64,000 nt of DNA from Euborellia annulipes (GCA_023213315.1 JAKCPI010000460.1:62001-126000); one strand, 5' to 3'; counted from the first letter of the stretch, positions 1-10,480 are shown. The notes: generated by a model from the letters alone, not told the origin. Numbers and translations are program-made.

Positions 1-1625
1 TAGTTTTAGAATATTTCTCAGGTTAGGAAATAATTTTTTTGATTCTTGATTAAGATTTTTGTATTTTATTACAAAATCATTCAAGCATTTAGCTTGAGGA
101 ATTAATTCCCTAAAGAAATCAAATTCTCTTTTGACCTTTTCTTCTACAAACTCATATTCTTTTAAAATATCTATAACAGATTGGTCCCAAAAACGGGTTT
201 CTAAAATAACAATTTTTTCGATTTGTAGATATTTTAAAAACCCCGGTTGGGAGAATCTTAATTCAATCTCGTTGATTATCCCATCAATAACTTCATAGAA
301 AGTTTTTCTAAAATATTCTTCTATTGACGTGAACTTGTGTTCAGACTCGTTAGGTTTATATAGAAATTTTTTAGGAATCTCTCGCTTTCTCGGTAACGAG
401 GGCTCCTCAAGATTCATTTCTTTTATTTTTTTCTTTACATCCTTCCACATTTCATTAAAAAATTGTTCTGAGCGTTTTTTTTTTAAAGATTCTAAAACTA
501 ACTCAACAGCTTCCTTTGCCCCAGCTACAGTTTGCGTTTCACTTTGAAGAACATTGCTCAATTGATCAGTTAAAGAAAACATTAGATAACTAAGTCTAAT
601 TCCAAAGTATATAGAACCCTTTGATAATTGATCATAAAGTCCCCTGGCTTTGGACCCTATATCATCATTACAAGATGCTAATGAAAATAGAAAGTCCAAA
701 ACAGCAGGGTAAGTATTGATAACCCCTGACAATGAAGTATGTCTGATGGTCCAACGGGTTGGGCATAATGGCCGAGGGCCAGTTTTCTCTATTCCATGAG
801 CCTTAGCAATCTCATGAAAATTATGTGATCGTTTTGGTGATTCTTTGACAATAACTCCTATGTCGTTTACCCATTGAAGGCAATCACGTATTAAAGGAAT
901 TCTTTTTGAAGAATCCTGCACAGCCAAATTTAGAGAATGAGCTGAACAATGAATAAATAAAGCCATTGGTTGATCTGCCAACACTCTTGATTTGACACCG
1001 TTTTTTATTCCGGTCATATTTGATCCTCCGTCATAGCATTGTCCTCGCAAGAGATCCATACTTAAATCAAAACGAATAAGCATGTCTTTTATAATATTAT
1101 ACAATGATTCCCCAGTCATAGAGTGAGTGTCATAGAGACCAAGAAAAAACTCATCAATTTCAAGAGTATCTTCATCTACAGATCTGATCGATATAGGAAC
1201 TTGTTCTTTTCCCTGTACATCATTGGTTTCATCAACAATGAGAGAATATTCTCCTCTTTTTTTTATTATTTTAATAATTTTACGCAAAATATCATGGGAA
1301 ATAATTCTCAATATTTCATTCTGAATATCTGAAGAATTATATGATTTTTTGTGTTTTAAAAATAATTTTAATTCTGGAATGTCATTTTCCCTGAGACGTA
1401 ATAATTGAATGAAATTTCCTTCATTAATATCATGTGCTCTAAATGCAATTCCCTGACGAGCTAAATATAATGCTGAGGTTATTATTGTTTTTAGAGCGAT
1501 TTGATTTTGTATTTGAACAGATAATGTTTGTTCAGATAATAAGGAAATAATTGGAGTATTTTTCTTCAGTGCTTCTAATTTTATAAATGATTCTTTGTGA
1601 AAAGCAGATTTTTCGTGACTTTTTA
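1..1625 (-). CDS. ZMYM1-like hAT-superfamily protein, C-terminal part running off the window
   Basis: One minus-strand frame stays open from about 1,625 to base 1 (about 540 codons). It contains the wording typical of the DUF4371/hAT 'zinc finger MYM-type 1-like' family: VDETNDVQ (1,240-1,210), RGQCYDGGSNMTG (1,050-1,005), FIHCSAHSLNLAV (955-920) and CPTRWTIRHTSL (760-725). These belong to the RNase-H-like DDE fold of hAT transposases. The C-terminal dimerisation domain would lie beyond base 1. The absence of stops over 1.6 kb suggests recent origin or selection. The N-terminal zinc-finger part lies beyond a repeat at 1,626-2,316 that interrupts the reading frame, so this copy cannot make the full protein as it stands. 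It may be an autonomous hAT transposon or a derived host gene; the window does not decide. Confidence 0.85.
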
Positions 1626-2316
1626 CTTTCTCTTACCTATGTATATATGTAATATATATAGAGAGAGAAAGTATTGGATTCATGTCAAAAATTCGATGTC
1701 GAGATTTTGATGGATCTTCACGTTTTGAGGTCCCCTGAATCCAAAAAAGTGGTTTTCGCGACATGGTCTGTCTGTGGGTGGGTGGGTGGGTGGGTGGGTG
1801 GGTGTGTGGGTGGGTGTGTCTGTGTTCACTTTTAAGCATGAAGGAATTGAGCTACGAGGCTGAAATTTTATATTTAAGTTAAACACCCTCCGGGACCGGA
1901 AAAATAAGCTTTTAATCAAAATCGGCCAAAGAGTACTAGTACTTTACTGATGTACTTTTTCAGTTTTTTTCGATTTTCTCAAAATTCGCTCTAACGATTT
2001 TGATTAAAATTCAAAAATCAATTATTTTTTAGATGCTCTTTCAAATGTATATTCTCGTTTCGCCCTCAAAATTGTTTGAAGCACACTTTACTCTTGTGTT
2101 TCATAGGAAAGATAGGAGAAATGGTTGCCTTGGTTACAAAATATAAATATTTTCCCACACTTATAAATTTTACATCTGAATTCAAATGTTCCGTACTGTC
2201 GGGAACTAAATATATGTCGACACAAAAAATCTGGTGTGACAAGCACAGTACACAACTTTCGATTACCGAAGGTAAGAGAAAGTTGTGTGCTGTGCGCCAG
2301 TCACACCAGATTTTTA
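1626..2316 (+). repeat. Hairpin-ended dispersed repeat, copy A, inserted in the ZMYM1-like gene
   Basis: About 690 bp with a hairpin at each end. The left end is ACTTTCTCTTACC, an AT spacer, then GAGAGAAAGTA. The right end is an 86-90-bp near-perfect inverted repeat (2,226-2,315) that opens on ATCTGGTGTGAC. The interior carries a (GGGT)n array (1,774-1,815) and the motif GTACTAGTACTTTACTGATG. Homologous copies lie at 11,580-12,073, 31,195-31,965, 32,235-32,470 and 34,884-35,552, with partial ones at 5,700-5,965, 33,785-33,895 and 62,605-62,770. Flanks are A-rich, so TSDs are unclear. It splits the ZMYM1-like frame between ...NWKKIIIKLK and SHEKSAFHKES. No coding capacity is seen. Confidence 0.75.
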
Positions 2317-2320
2317 ATTT

Positions 2321-2641
2321 TATGATAATTTTTTTCCAGTTTTTATACCCATCAATCACTAAGTTTGTTTCATGATTTTTTTCACATTTTACTAATTTTT
2401 TTTCCTAGCGCTTGGACACATATGAAACAAAAAATACTTTTAGTCATTGAGTCAAAATGAAGCCAAGGGTATGTTGTGAACCACTCATTCTGAAAATTAT
2501 GATTACGTCCAGATTGGGTCCATGGAGGAATATCCAAAGGTTGATACGGTTCGTTTAAAGAGCATATCTTTTCGTGTGTGTTTTTAGTAAAAGCAAAAGA
2601 AACACTCTTTACAGGAGCAGATGGATCATCGGCGATGTTTT
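2321..2641 (-). pseudogene. ZMYM1-like protein, TTF-type zinc finger exon(s)
   Basis: The minus-strand translation from 2,641 contains FQNEWFTTYPWLHFD followed by FCFICVQA. This is the signature of the TTF zinc finger found N-terminal in ZMYM1-like hAT proteins. A good 3' splice site (TTTATTTAACAG) sits just before 2,641. After CVQALGKK the frame hits a stop; the continuation DGYKNWKKIIIKLK appears 34 nt further on behind a possible AG. A 34-nt intron would be shorter than normal, so an indel is equally likely. Together with the repeat at 1,626-2,316 this makes the copy probably non-functional. Confidence 0.7.
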
Positions 2642-2750
2642 CTGTTAAATAAATGAATAAATTATTTAATTGAATTTCCGATCTCTGAGCAAGGCAACAA
2701 AACAATAAACAAGCATAATGACTCATTTTTTGAAATTATTATATTAATAC

Positions 2751-3004
2751 CTATGGTGTTTGTGGAAGAAATGTTACTGCTGGTACTAGGGCGATGCTCA
2801 TGGTGCAAAGGACTACCCGTGCTAATGCTTCCTTTTTCTAAAGAGCCCACGAAAGAACCAGATATAATAAGAAATTTTCATTTCTTTATTAAATTTTTAG
2901 CGTACGTATATTTTTGGCGAAGAAAAATAAGTTTTTAAGAGTAGGCCTACGGCCATTCTTACCTGTTTCTTTTTAAAATAATCATCAATAAATCGACGTT
3001 TCAT
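2751..3004 (-). CDS. Candidate N-terminal exons of the ZMYM1-like gene
   Basis: A short reading frame MKRRFIDDYFKKKQ (3,004-2,963) ends at a consensus donor, CAG then GTAAGA. This resembles the usual lysine-rich start of this protein family. A second piece (2,837-2,751) reads GSPLHHEHRPSTSSN and ends at a possible donor GGTATT. Its phase (one base left over) fits the exon starting at 2,641. The phase between the first two pieces does not join cleanly, so either the acceptor is elsewhere or an indel is present. Confidence 0.45.
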
Positions 3005-3079
3005 TTTTTTCTTCTTATAACTGTTAATCAACTACACTAAATAGTCTGTAGTCCTTTATATTTAACTTTTACAAATATA

Positions 3080-3482
3080 TAGTTTAACAATATGCAAATT
3101 ATTTAATCAAAATTTTTTTTAGGCTATATAGTAGATTTGTTATTTACTATTTGAAGGAAATAAATATTTTTAATTTTCTTTATTTTAATTTTTTTTTTCC
3201 AAGGCATAAAGTCTCAAGTTTTCATGTTATCTAAATTTTATTATTTTAATTCCATATAAAATGTATTTAGAATTTAGAAATACAATAGGTCTATATAAAA
3301 TAAAAAAAATTTCTTACTTTTTTAATTTTTTTTAAATTTAAATAAAAAAATTTTTAAAATATATCATTTTTAAAACTAAATGAAATAAAAGAAGAAATTT
3401 TGCCCCCCCCCCTGCCCCCCCCTGTAGGATGCCAGGGGGGGGCAATGTACCCGTGCCCCCCCCCCCAGTTCCGGCGCCTATG
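3080..3482. repeat. Truncated copy of the CATAGGCGCCGG hAT-like element
   Basis: It ends in AGTTCCGGCGCCTATG (3,467-3,482), the inverse of the left end of the element at 15,322. C-runs lie just inside the end, and the AT-rich body matches 16,600-17,000 in reverse. The opposite end is missing. Confidence 0.6.
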
Positions 3483-3804
3483 TTTATCGAGTACTATGAT
3501 TTAAATTTTCAGATAGGTTTTTCATGCCATTCAAGGCTTAATATGTAGGCAATTCTAATTCTAAAATTCTAATTCTAAAAAATATTTTTATTTTTTTATT
3601 TATTCCCAAGTTCAATTAAAAAAAAAAATTTTAACAGAATTGGATGTCTTTAAAACCTACCAATAATTACTATTTAATAAAGTTTTTTAGATTAAATATT
3701 TAAAAACAAAGTAAAAAAATCTGAATTTTTTCAATTTTCGATTTGTGAGTTCACTAAAGCACGATTATATTTTAGAATATATAGGTCTATATATCAACTA
3801 CAGG

Positions 3805-4664
3805 CAGGGCCGCAGACAAACTTGACGGGCCCCGGGGCTACTTAATAATACGGGCCCCCCCCCTCACCCATTAAGATTTTTTAGGTATGTAAAAGGCTAT
3901 TGTGGCCTTCATGCCAAAAATTTTTTACACAATTTTTAAAACAGTTATACATAAGCTTAGCTTACAATATTTATTTAAATAAAAAAGTTATTTAAAAATT
4001 TTTCAAAATTTCCTAAACATAGGGTTACCATAATTTATGGAGGCCAAACCCGGACAGACGACTTCTAGGGTGGTCTGAGGGTATGGAAAATTTTTTGAAA
4101 ATTAGACACTGAAATCTGCGTTTTTAGCTATCCTGAGACTTGAAAAATATTACTTGCTTTGAGCTTAAAGGGCCCGGGGCCCGGGCCCCCACAGGAAAAA
4201 AATGTGCAAAAAATGATTTTCTTTATTGAAATTTTGAGATTTGAGCTTAAAGGGCCCGGGCATCCTCAGGAAAAAAAGGCGAGTTTTTGAGCTTAAAGGG
4301 CCCAGGCCCCTTCAGGAAAAAAAAGCGAGTTTTTGAACTCAAAGGGCCCGGGTCCTTTCAGGAAAAAAGAGAGTTTTTGAGCTTAAAGGGCCCGGGCCCC
4401 TTCAGGAAAAAAAAATTCAAGGAAATGATTTTTATTGAAATTTTAAGATTTGAGCTTAAAGGACCCGGGCCCCTTCAGGAAAAAAAAGAGAGTTTTTGAG
4501 CTCAAAGGGCCCGGGCCCCTTCAGGAAAAAAATTTCAAGAAAATGATTTTTTTTAATTGAAATTTTAACTATCAAAATTATTTTTTATTAGAATTTTAAG
4601 GTTGGAGCGCAAAGGGCCCGGGCCCCGGGGATATAGCCCCCCTGCCCCCCTGTCTGCGGCCCTG
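3805..4664. mobile_element. Non-autonomous hAT-like element, TSD ACTACAGG
   Basis: Terminal inverted repeats CAGGGCCGCAGAC and GTCTGCGGCCCTG bound an 860-bp element flanked by the perfect 8-bp duplication ACTACAGG (3,797-3,804 and 4,665-4,672). The 8-bp TSD and CAG...CTG ends fit the hAT superfamily. There is no transposase frame. The right half is filled by a tandem array of GGGCCCGGGCCC-bearing units. Confidence 0.85.
4130..4625. repeat. Tandem array of about 47-bp GGGCCCGGGCCC units
   Basis: The motif AAAGGGCCCGGGCCCC followed by TTCAGGAAAAAA recurs near 4,167, 4,248, 4,295, 4,340, 4,387, 4,458, 4,505 and 4,611. Several units are spaced 45-47 bp and others carry a 24-bp insertion. The units lie inside the hAT-like element and are each self-complementary. 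The open frame read through them (LKGPGPFRKKK repeats) is a by-product of the array. Confidence 0.8.
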
Positions 4665-5009
4665 ACTACAGGATTAGGAGCTGAAATTTCTATAATTAAA
4701 TTTGCTTTGCAAACCAATTTTTCATCCAAATTTTTTTATTTATTTAGACAATTTTTTTTGTTTTTTTTTTTTTGTTTGTATGCTAATGACAAAATTAAAG
4801 TAATACTCAATTTATTTTTGTTTTTTATTGTTACTTATTGGCAGGGAACTAAATTAGTTTAGTTAAAAAGAAAAATTAGTGGATTCACACAGTCGAATGA
4901 ATTAAAAAAAAAACTTGATTCTGACTGATACGTGTATGGTTAACCTTGACTGAAGAAAATACTGAGAGTCAGACTGATTCGGCCAGACTGACATTCTGAC
5001 TGATCGTGT

Positions 5010-5357
5010 AAGGACCCCTTAAAGATAATAATGGAAGTGCTCACAAACCACAACAATTGCTATTAATTCCCTCTCAATACAGGCATAGTTCTTTTGAGCT
5101 GAATTTAAAGTTGCAGAACAATATGCTATTGGATCTTGCATTAACACTCCTCCGATTCCATTTTGAATGGCATCACATGACACTGATACTTCCTTATTTG
5201 GATTAAAAAACGCTAAAATTGGTACTGATGTGATTAGTTTTTTAAGATTTCTGAAACACACTTCTTCAGGGCCATCTTTCTCCCAAACCCAAACCGAATC
5301 TTTTTTAAGGCTGTCTAGCGTCCGCCATATTTGCCCAAAATTGACACTTAGTGGCAA
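5010..5357 (-). pseudogene. Ty3/gypsy pol fragment (RT thumb to RNase H)
   Basis: The minus-strand frame reads LKKLITSVPILAFFNPNKE, then CDAIQNGIGGVLMQDPIAYC and LNSAQKNYACIERELIAIV. This is the connection region and start of the RNase H domain of a Ty3/gypsy polymerase; the usual DAS of the first catalytic motif is DAI here. No RT core, integrase or LTR adjoins it. It belongs to a different lineage from the element at 52.7-57.0 kb. Confidence 0.85.
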
Positions 5358-5699
5358 TACTTATAACTAAATTAACTAGGTCAAGAGAGAACAAAAGAAT
5401 TCAGCCTAAACGATTCGCCACCGATGGCGCCACTGATGTGTCGCACTCTTTAAAAACAGAAATTGACAAATCCTCAGTTTTTAAACGATTTTTTTTATAA
5501 AGTGTTTTTAAAATTCAAGAAAAAACATAAATAAATTTAATTTAAAATTTTTTATGAAATTATCAAGTTAATTATTAAATTCTTTAAAAATATTTACTTT
5601 ATTATTACTATCTATGATAGGAGTTTTTAATTATACACCACATTTTGTATTAATTATTTATTAAAACTATAAATAATTAATACAAATTTGGTCTATAAT

Positions 5700-5965
5700 T
5701 TTGTTACCATTGAAACCAATTCTCCTATCTTTCCTAGGAAATACAAGAGCAAAGTGTACTTCAAAATGAGAATATACATTTTAAAGAGCTTCTAAAAAAT
5801 AATTGATTTTTGAATTTTAATCAAAATCGTTGGAGCTATTTTTAAGAAAATCGAAAAAAACTGAAAAACTACCTCAGTAAAGTTCTAGTACTTTTTGTCC
5901 GATTTTAATTAACAGCTTATTTTCTCGCTCCAGAGGGATGTCTAACTTAAATATAAAACAGTTTT
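5700..5965. repeat. Partial copy of the hairpin-ended repeat (internal part)
   Basis: It shares with 11,590-11,850 the run from the 'ctcctatctttcctaggaa' block through the CAGTAAAGTNCTAGTAC motif. Both terminal hairpins are absent. Confidence 0.6.
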
Positions 5966-7167
5966 AAAAGATATTGTAAAATAAAAAAAGTCCCAAATGA
6001 AAATTTAGTGCTCTTAAAATTAGAATTTCGATATTTAGATAAATTGAAGAATACTAATATCTCAAAAATTGGGGGTAGGGGTCACAAACTCCAAAAACTT
6101 GAAATCAGCTGAAAGATATTAACAAATGGAAAAAGATCCCTTTTGGTGCTTCCCCTTAATGCTTGGGATGTTTTTTAGTTTAAGACTAACTTCGAGTGGT
6201 TCTCAAACCATATGTGGTCACCATGTGTGCTTCCAACATCTGCACTTGTCCTTTAGTTGCTCACTAGCCTCTTTCACTCCTTATTTTTCTTTCCTTTTTT
6301 TTAATATCAGTAAGTAAAGTAAAAAAAATTTTTACTATTATAAATTGTAAGACAAAAGTATTATTTTTTTTTTTTTTTATAAATTATTAATATTTTCATA
6401 TATCCTCGTATTCTGCAACAAGTTTCTTCTGAACTAAAAGAAAAAATTATTTAATTGGCGAATTATTATAATACTGTTCTTTAATTGAATCGTTTATTTC
6501 AGAAACGACCTACTCTCTTAAAACGAATTAGTAGAATTTTTACTTATTCAAACGGTAGGTAAGAAAATTACATCAAATTTAGTCATTTTGAGTAGAATCT
6601 ACTAATAAATTTAGTAAGTTTATTGGTTACTTTTAGATTAGTTATTTTTTACTAAAAGTTGTTCATTCAATTCCCGCTGTCTGAGAAACCAACATGGCCG
6701 ACTTTTTCAATCAGCTGTTTGATCGGTTCCTTAATAAAGAGATTTTTGGCAATATAAGGCTTTATTTAAGTAATAGTAATACAAATAAATAATAATATTG
6801 AGATAACTTGTATTTTTTGTTAAAAATTGCAGGAAATATATGTTGAGTCAAAACAAATAGATTCCAAATTTTTTTAAATTAATAAAATATTATTTTTTAA
6901 ATAGTCAATTAAGAAATATTTTTACTTAAAATTTAGTAAATATATTTCTTGATACAATTAGTTTTATTAAGTTTATTTAGAAATAAATTGCTGGGAAGGA
7001 ATATAGTATCATTCAAGTAAAAAACATTGTTAACATCAGCGCCAGACATACTTATATACCAAAAAACAGAGAAGTATGAGTAAGTCAAGTTTAAGTGGGT
7101 TCGGCTAGAACTCGAGTCAGTAAACACAAGTTACCCCCCCCCCCCCCGGTGTCATCGCATCTTATTT
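5966..7167. other. Unassigned AT-rich sequence
   Basis: No gene or bounded element recognised. A 32-codon frame starting MADFFNQLFDRF at 6,693 has a good start context but no recognisable homology and no splice support, so it was not called. Confidence 0.4.
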
Positions 7168-7321
7168 CTCATATATAGAGACAGGACAAAAAAGCATAAA
7201 AAAATGGGAAAAAAGTGCTTAAAAAAGCATAAATATCTTTTAAAAAAAGTTGTTAAATAAGCATAAAAGTTGAAAAAAAGCATCTCATAAGCAACTTCTA
7301 CTCATACCAATGACAGATACA

Positions 7322-7480
7322 AAGGGGGGGGGGGTAAGGATGTAATTAATTTTAATATAAAATTTTAAAAATTATACTTAAAAATTTTATTTTTATATAT
7401 ATTCTGGTAAACAAGTACAGAATGCAACTTTAAATTAACGAAAGTGTGCGGCCAGTCCCACCAGATTACCCCCCTGCGAG
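7322..7480 (-). repeat. Fragment of the CAAGGGCGGATCCA MITE
   Basis: The sequence from the G-run through ATTCTGGTAAACAAGTACAG to CCAGTCCCACCAGATTA matches, in reverse, the interior of the intact copies at 43,951-44,211 and 60,477-60,749. The terminal repeats are not intact here. Confidence 0.6.
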
Positions 7481-7516
7481 GGTCCGCCGCAGTCCGCCCC
7501 AAGTAGGGGGTCCAGT

Positions 7517-7761
7517 CAGTGGCGGATTAATGCAATTTTGCCGGGGGGCGGTTTTTTTTTATTTTTTATTTTTTTTTTTTTATTTAAGGACTTTGTCGGC
7601 ATCTATGGCCATTTAGACCCCTTTCCTATTTATTTAAATTGATTGGTAACAAATTCAATTGAAATTAAAGAGCGGAAATCATAATTTCTTTAGATTACTA
7701 GTTTTTATAACTTGTTGAATTTCTTCTCGGGGGGGGGGGATCCCCCTTTAATCCGCCCCTG
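7517..7761. mobile_element. 245-bp hAT MITE, TIR CAGTGGCGGATTAA
   Basis: The termini CAGTGGCGGATTAA and TTAATCCGCCCCTG are near-perfect inverted repeats. The flanking 8-mers GGTCCAGT and GGTCCAGG match at 7 of 8 positions. T- and G-runs lie inside; no coding sequence. Confidence 0.85.
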
Positions 7762-7868
7762 GGTCCAGGGGGCCCGAGCCAGAGTAGGGGAGGGGCGATT
7801 TGCGCAGTTGCCAAAGGATTTGCTTTACATGAACGTTTTTGCTGAATAATGTTTTTTAAAAATTTTAT

Positions 7869-8057
7869 AGCCCTCGGGCTTGGCGTAGTTGGTAGCGCTC
7901 CTGCCTTGTATATACCAATGGTCGAGGGTTCGTATCCCAGGCAGTCCGATGATTTTATTTAAGCCATTTGAATACCAAACGGTTTGAATAAGAATGCCTG
8001 GACCAGACTAATAATAATAGTCTTAAATGGCCTAAGCCGAAAAGACTGTGTGTATGC
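7869..8057 (+). repeat. tRNA-derived SINE
   Basis: The head carries an A-box-like TGGCGTAGTTGG (7,881-7,892) and a B-box-like GGGTTCGTATCCC (7,927-7,939), about 45 bp apart. These are the internal Pol III promoter elements of a tRNA. The following body, AGGCAGTCCGATGATTTTA through AAGAATGCCTGGA, matches the SINE at 38,343-39,020. It lacks a paired acceptor stem, so it is a SINE rather than a tRNA gene. Confidence 0.8.
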
Positions 8058-8058
8058 C

Positions 8059-8350
8059 AGGGGTGTATATAGAAATTTTTTTAGGGGGGGGGGGGCTGAA
8101 CTCAAAAATTTTTCTGCGGAAAATTTTTTGTAACGAAACTAAATTTTTTCCGCCACTTTTGTTTTTGCGGAACCAAAGTTTATCACTCTGAGGAAAAATT
8201 TTTTTCCCTTTTGCAGAAGTTTTTCACTCTGAGGAAAAAATAATTTTTACAGGGCTATATTTTTACGGGGCCGATCAAACATTTCGGGGGGGGGGGGCGA
8301 GATCCCCTAATATTTGTAAAATTTCGGGAGGGGGGGCCCCTCGACCCCCG
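8059..8350. mobile_element. G-rich MITE, CAGGGGYGTATATAG family
   Basis: It starts CAGGGGTGTATATAG followed by a T-run and a G-run, and its interior CTGCGGAAAA blocks match the intact copy at 48,784-49,057. The right terminus is degraded. Confidence 0.65.
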
Positions 8351-8795
8351 TATGTGTGTGTGAATGGAAAAAAGTCTTTTTTAATAAAAAAAAAAAAAAA
8401 AAAAATTATAAATATTCGTAAAATAAGTTCAAATAAGCATAAAGGGAAAAATAAGCATGAAAACTCAAAAAAAGCAAAAAAAGCATAAAAAATGCAGTCT
8501 CAATGCACTTAGTTTTTCGTAATTCGTGTAGATATTAAATATCTAATGGTTGCTTATAAAATTCAGCAATAAGCATTTTGCTTAAAATCCGGTCTCTACT
8601 GATAGTATTTTTAGAATCAGCGCTACCCATATAGCTACCTAGGAATAGCTCTAAATTTCAATGTAACCAAAAAAAAAAGTTTCTTTGTTGGCCAGTGTAA
8701 TTAATAAGGTGCAAAAATAAACAGAGTAAATAGTGATAGAATCTTAACAAATGGACTTTGTACTAAATGATAAAGAAAGAATATGTATGATAAGT

Positions 8796-8900
8796 AGAGA
8801 GCGGATTTTAAGCAAAATGCTTATTGCTCAATTTTATAAGCACTATTAGATATTTTTTTTCTATACGAATTAGGAAAAGCTAAGTGGAGTGAGATTCTTT
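8796..8900 (-). repeat. End fragment of the TAGAGACCGG-type element
   Basis: TAGAGAGCGGATTTTAAGCA is the inverse of the right end at 8,580-8,605. The copy runs into a long homopolymer block after about 100 bp. Confidence 0.6.
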
Positions 8901-8954
8901 TTTTTTGGTTTTTTTTGTTGGTTTGTTTTTTTTTTTCTTTTTCCGCCTTTTGTT

Positions 8955-9072
8955 TTTTGATTTTTATTATATTTATTTTTTTTTTTTTTTTTTTTTTTTT
9001 TAACCCCCCGAGGGGGGGGGGGGGGGGGGCCGCCCCAAAAAAAAAAAAAAAGGGGAAAAAAAAAAAAATATG
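8955..9072. repeat. Homopolymer block (T, C, G, A runs)
   Basis: A long T-run is followed by C6, about 18 G, a short C-rich piece, about 15 A, G4 and 12 A. Such successive runs of all four bases are hard to sequence, so lengths here should not be trusted. Confidence 0.8.
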
Positions 9073-9479
9073 ATAAGATTTGAGAAATTAATATGATGGG
9101 GTTAAATAAATAAAATTCATATCAGAATAAAAAAAAAGATTTCGATGAAGAAGAGTTGGTCTAAAAAAATACCAGGAGGGGATTTTGGAAATGAATAAAT
9201 TCCTTATCAATAAATACTATTTATAAGATTGTATTTATGTAACCTTAGTTCCAAATGTTTCACTTGAAAACCACACCACAATCCTTAAATTTAAGTACTG
9301 TATATCATTAAATTAGAAGTTTCACATATTCCAAATTTCCCATTTCTTGCAAGTATGAAATGATTGTTTGTTATTAAATAAATATTGATTGTTATTGATT
9401 TAGCAGAAGGAAAAGAAAATTAGATTTTTTATCATTCTTGATTTTTTAAATTAGTAGAGAACAGATAAACATATTTTAA

Positions 9480-9725
9480 AGCTGGGCATACACGGCAGGT
9501 CCAAAATCCAAATTGGCCCGGCACCGATCCAAAACTCGCCGTGTATGGGCAAACAGAGATGACTCGGCCACCGTTTGTTCGCTTTGCTGAATTTCCATCC
9601 TAGCCGAAAGCCACAGAGCCAAGTCCACGAGCCTTGGATTTGGCCTTGCTGTGTTTGGTAGTTCACCGAGCCAAAGCCAAATATGTGCAGCGTTGCCAGA
9701 TTCATATTTATTTTTTTTTAGATCT
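9480..9725. repeat. Dispersed repeat with GCCGTGTATGG motifs
   Basis: The stretch TGGTAGTTCACCGAGCCAAA to AGATTCATATTTATT (9,655-9,715) recurs at 12,118-12,180. GCCGTGTATGG occurs at 9,538 and its inverse near 9,485. A second intact boundary was not found. Confidence 0.5.
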
Positions 9726-10196
9726 TTTTGATATTTTTCTTAAATTTTCTGAAGAGATTTTATTTATTAGAATAATTACACTGTGCGGCAAGAAAAAAGT
9801 CCCGAGATAATTCCTTCAGATTCTTAAGTAAACTGACCTCCTGAATCCAAATATGACCTCCGTTTTCCCCCACCACGTACCGTTTTCGGGGGGTAGCCCC
9901 CTACTTTTTTCCACCTCTTTTCCTTAATTATAGGGCCACCAAAAAAATTTGGAGGGATGAAAAGGAATATTTTAGGCTTAACATTTATTCAGGTCTATAG
10001 AAGTGAAAAGTTAAAAAAACATTAACATTTGGATCCAAGGGGGGATGTGGGGGAGGATTTCGTCACTTAAAATGCAAAAAAATCATTAAAAAATGATCGA
10101 TTTTTTTCTGATTTTTTCACAGTCTTTTCACTGATTTTCTACATATTCCAGCTGACAGACCCACCTCACCCTTTCTTAAACATCCCTCAACTAAAA

Positions 10197-10480
10197 AAAA
10201 AATCTGGTGTGACTGGCGCACAGCACACAACTTTCTCTTACCCTTCGGTAAGAGAAAGTTGTGCACCGTGCTGGTCACATCAGATTTTTTGTGTGGAGAT
10301 ATATATTTAGTTTCCCATAGCACCTTAGTTTCAAACTTGCATTTTAAATGTTGACTGCTTGAAATAAACTAGGGTTATTTTTCAAAATTTTAATCTCATA
10401 TTTGGGCATTTTATACACAATATAGATTCGTAAATAAATACAAAATTTCATAAGAATTGGAAAAAAAAAATTTTTAGATG
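10197..10480. repeat. Hairpin repeat, second subfamily
   Basis: A near-perfect inverted repeat (10,199-10,286) opens TCTGGTGTGACTGGCGCACA and has CTTCGG at its turn. The following 190 bp matches 33,590-33,790 in reverse, a flank different from that of copy A, hence a second subfamily. Confidence 0.7.

Larger units (their letters stand above)
7169..8605. mobile_element. TAGAGACCGG-type element, heavily nested
   Basis: The ends TAGAGACAGGA (7,169) and ATCCGGTCTCTA (to 8,605), with AAAAGCAT-rich subterminal sequence, match the better-preserved copy at 24,314-24,892. At least four other repeats sit inside: a MITE fragment (7,322-7,480), a hAT MITE (7,517-7,761), a tRNA-derived SINE (7,869-8,057) and a G-rich MITE (8,059-8,350). 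The flanking 8-mers CTCATATA and CTGATAGT match only partly, so the TSD is degraded. Confidence 0.65.

Noticed and set aside
2076..2375. Open frames reading KIWCDKHSTQL...CAVRQSHQIF, also at 33.8, 34.9 and 62.5 kb
   Set aside because: They are translations of the dispersed hairpin repeat, occur on both strands, and reflect the inverted repeat rather than a protein.
4287..4499. Repetitive frame LKGPGPFRKKK
   Set aside because: Direct result of the GGGCCCGGGCCC tandem array; no independent coding signal.
6693..6791. Short plus-strand frame beginning MADFFNQLFDRF with a good start context
   Set aside because: Only about 32 codons, degenerates into a low-complexity end, with no homologue recognised and no donor site.
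7869..7950. tRNA gene
   Set aside because: A-box and B-box are present but the acceptor stem does not pair, and the sequence continues into a repeated body shared with 38,343, so it is a SINE head.
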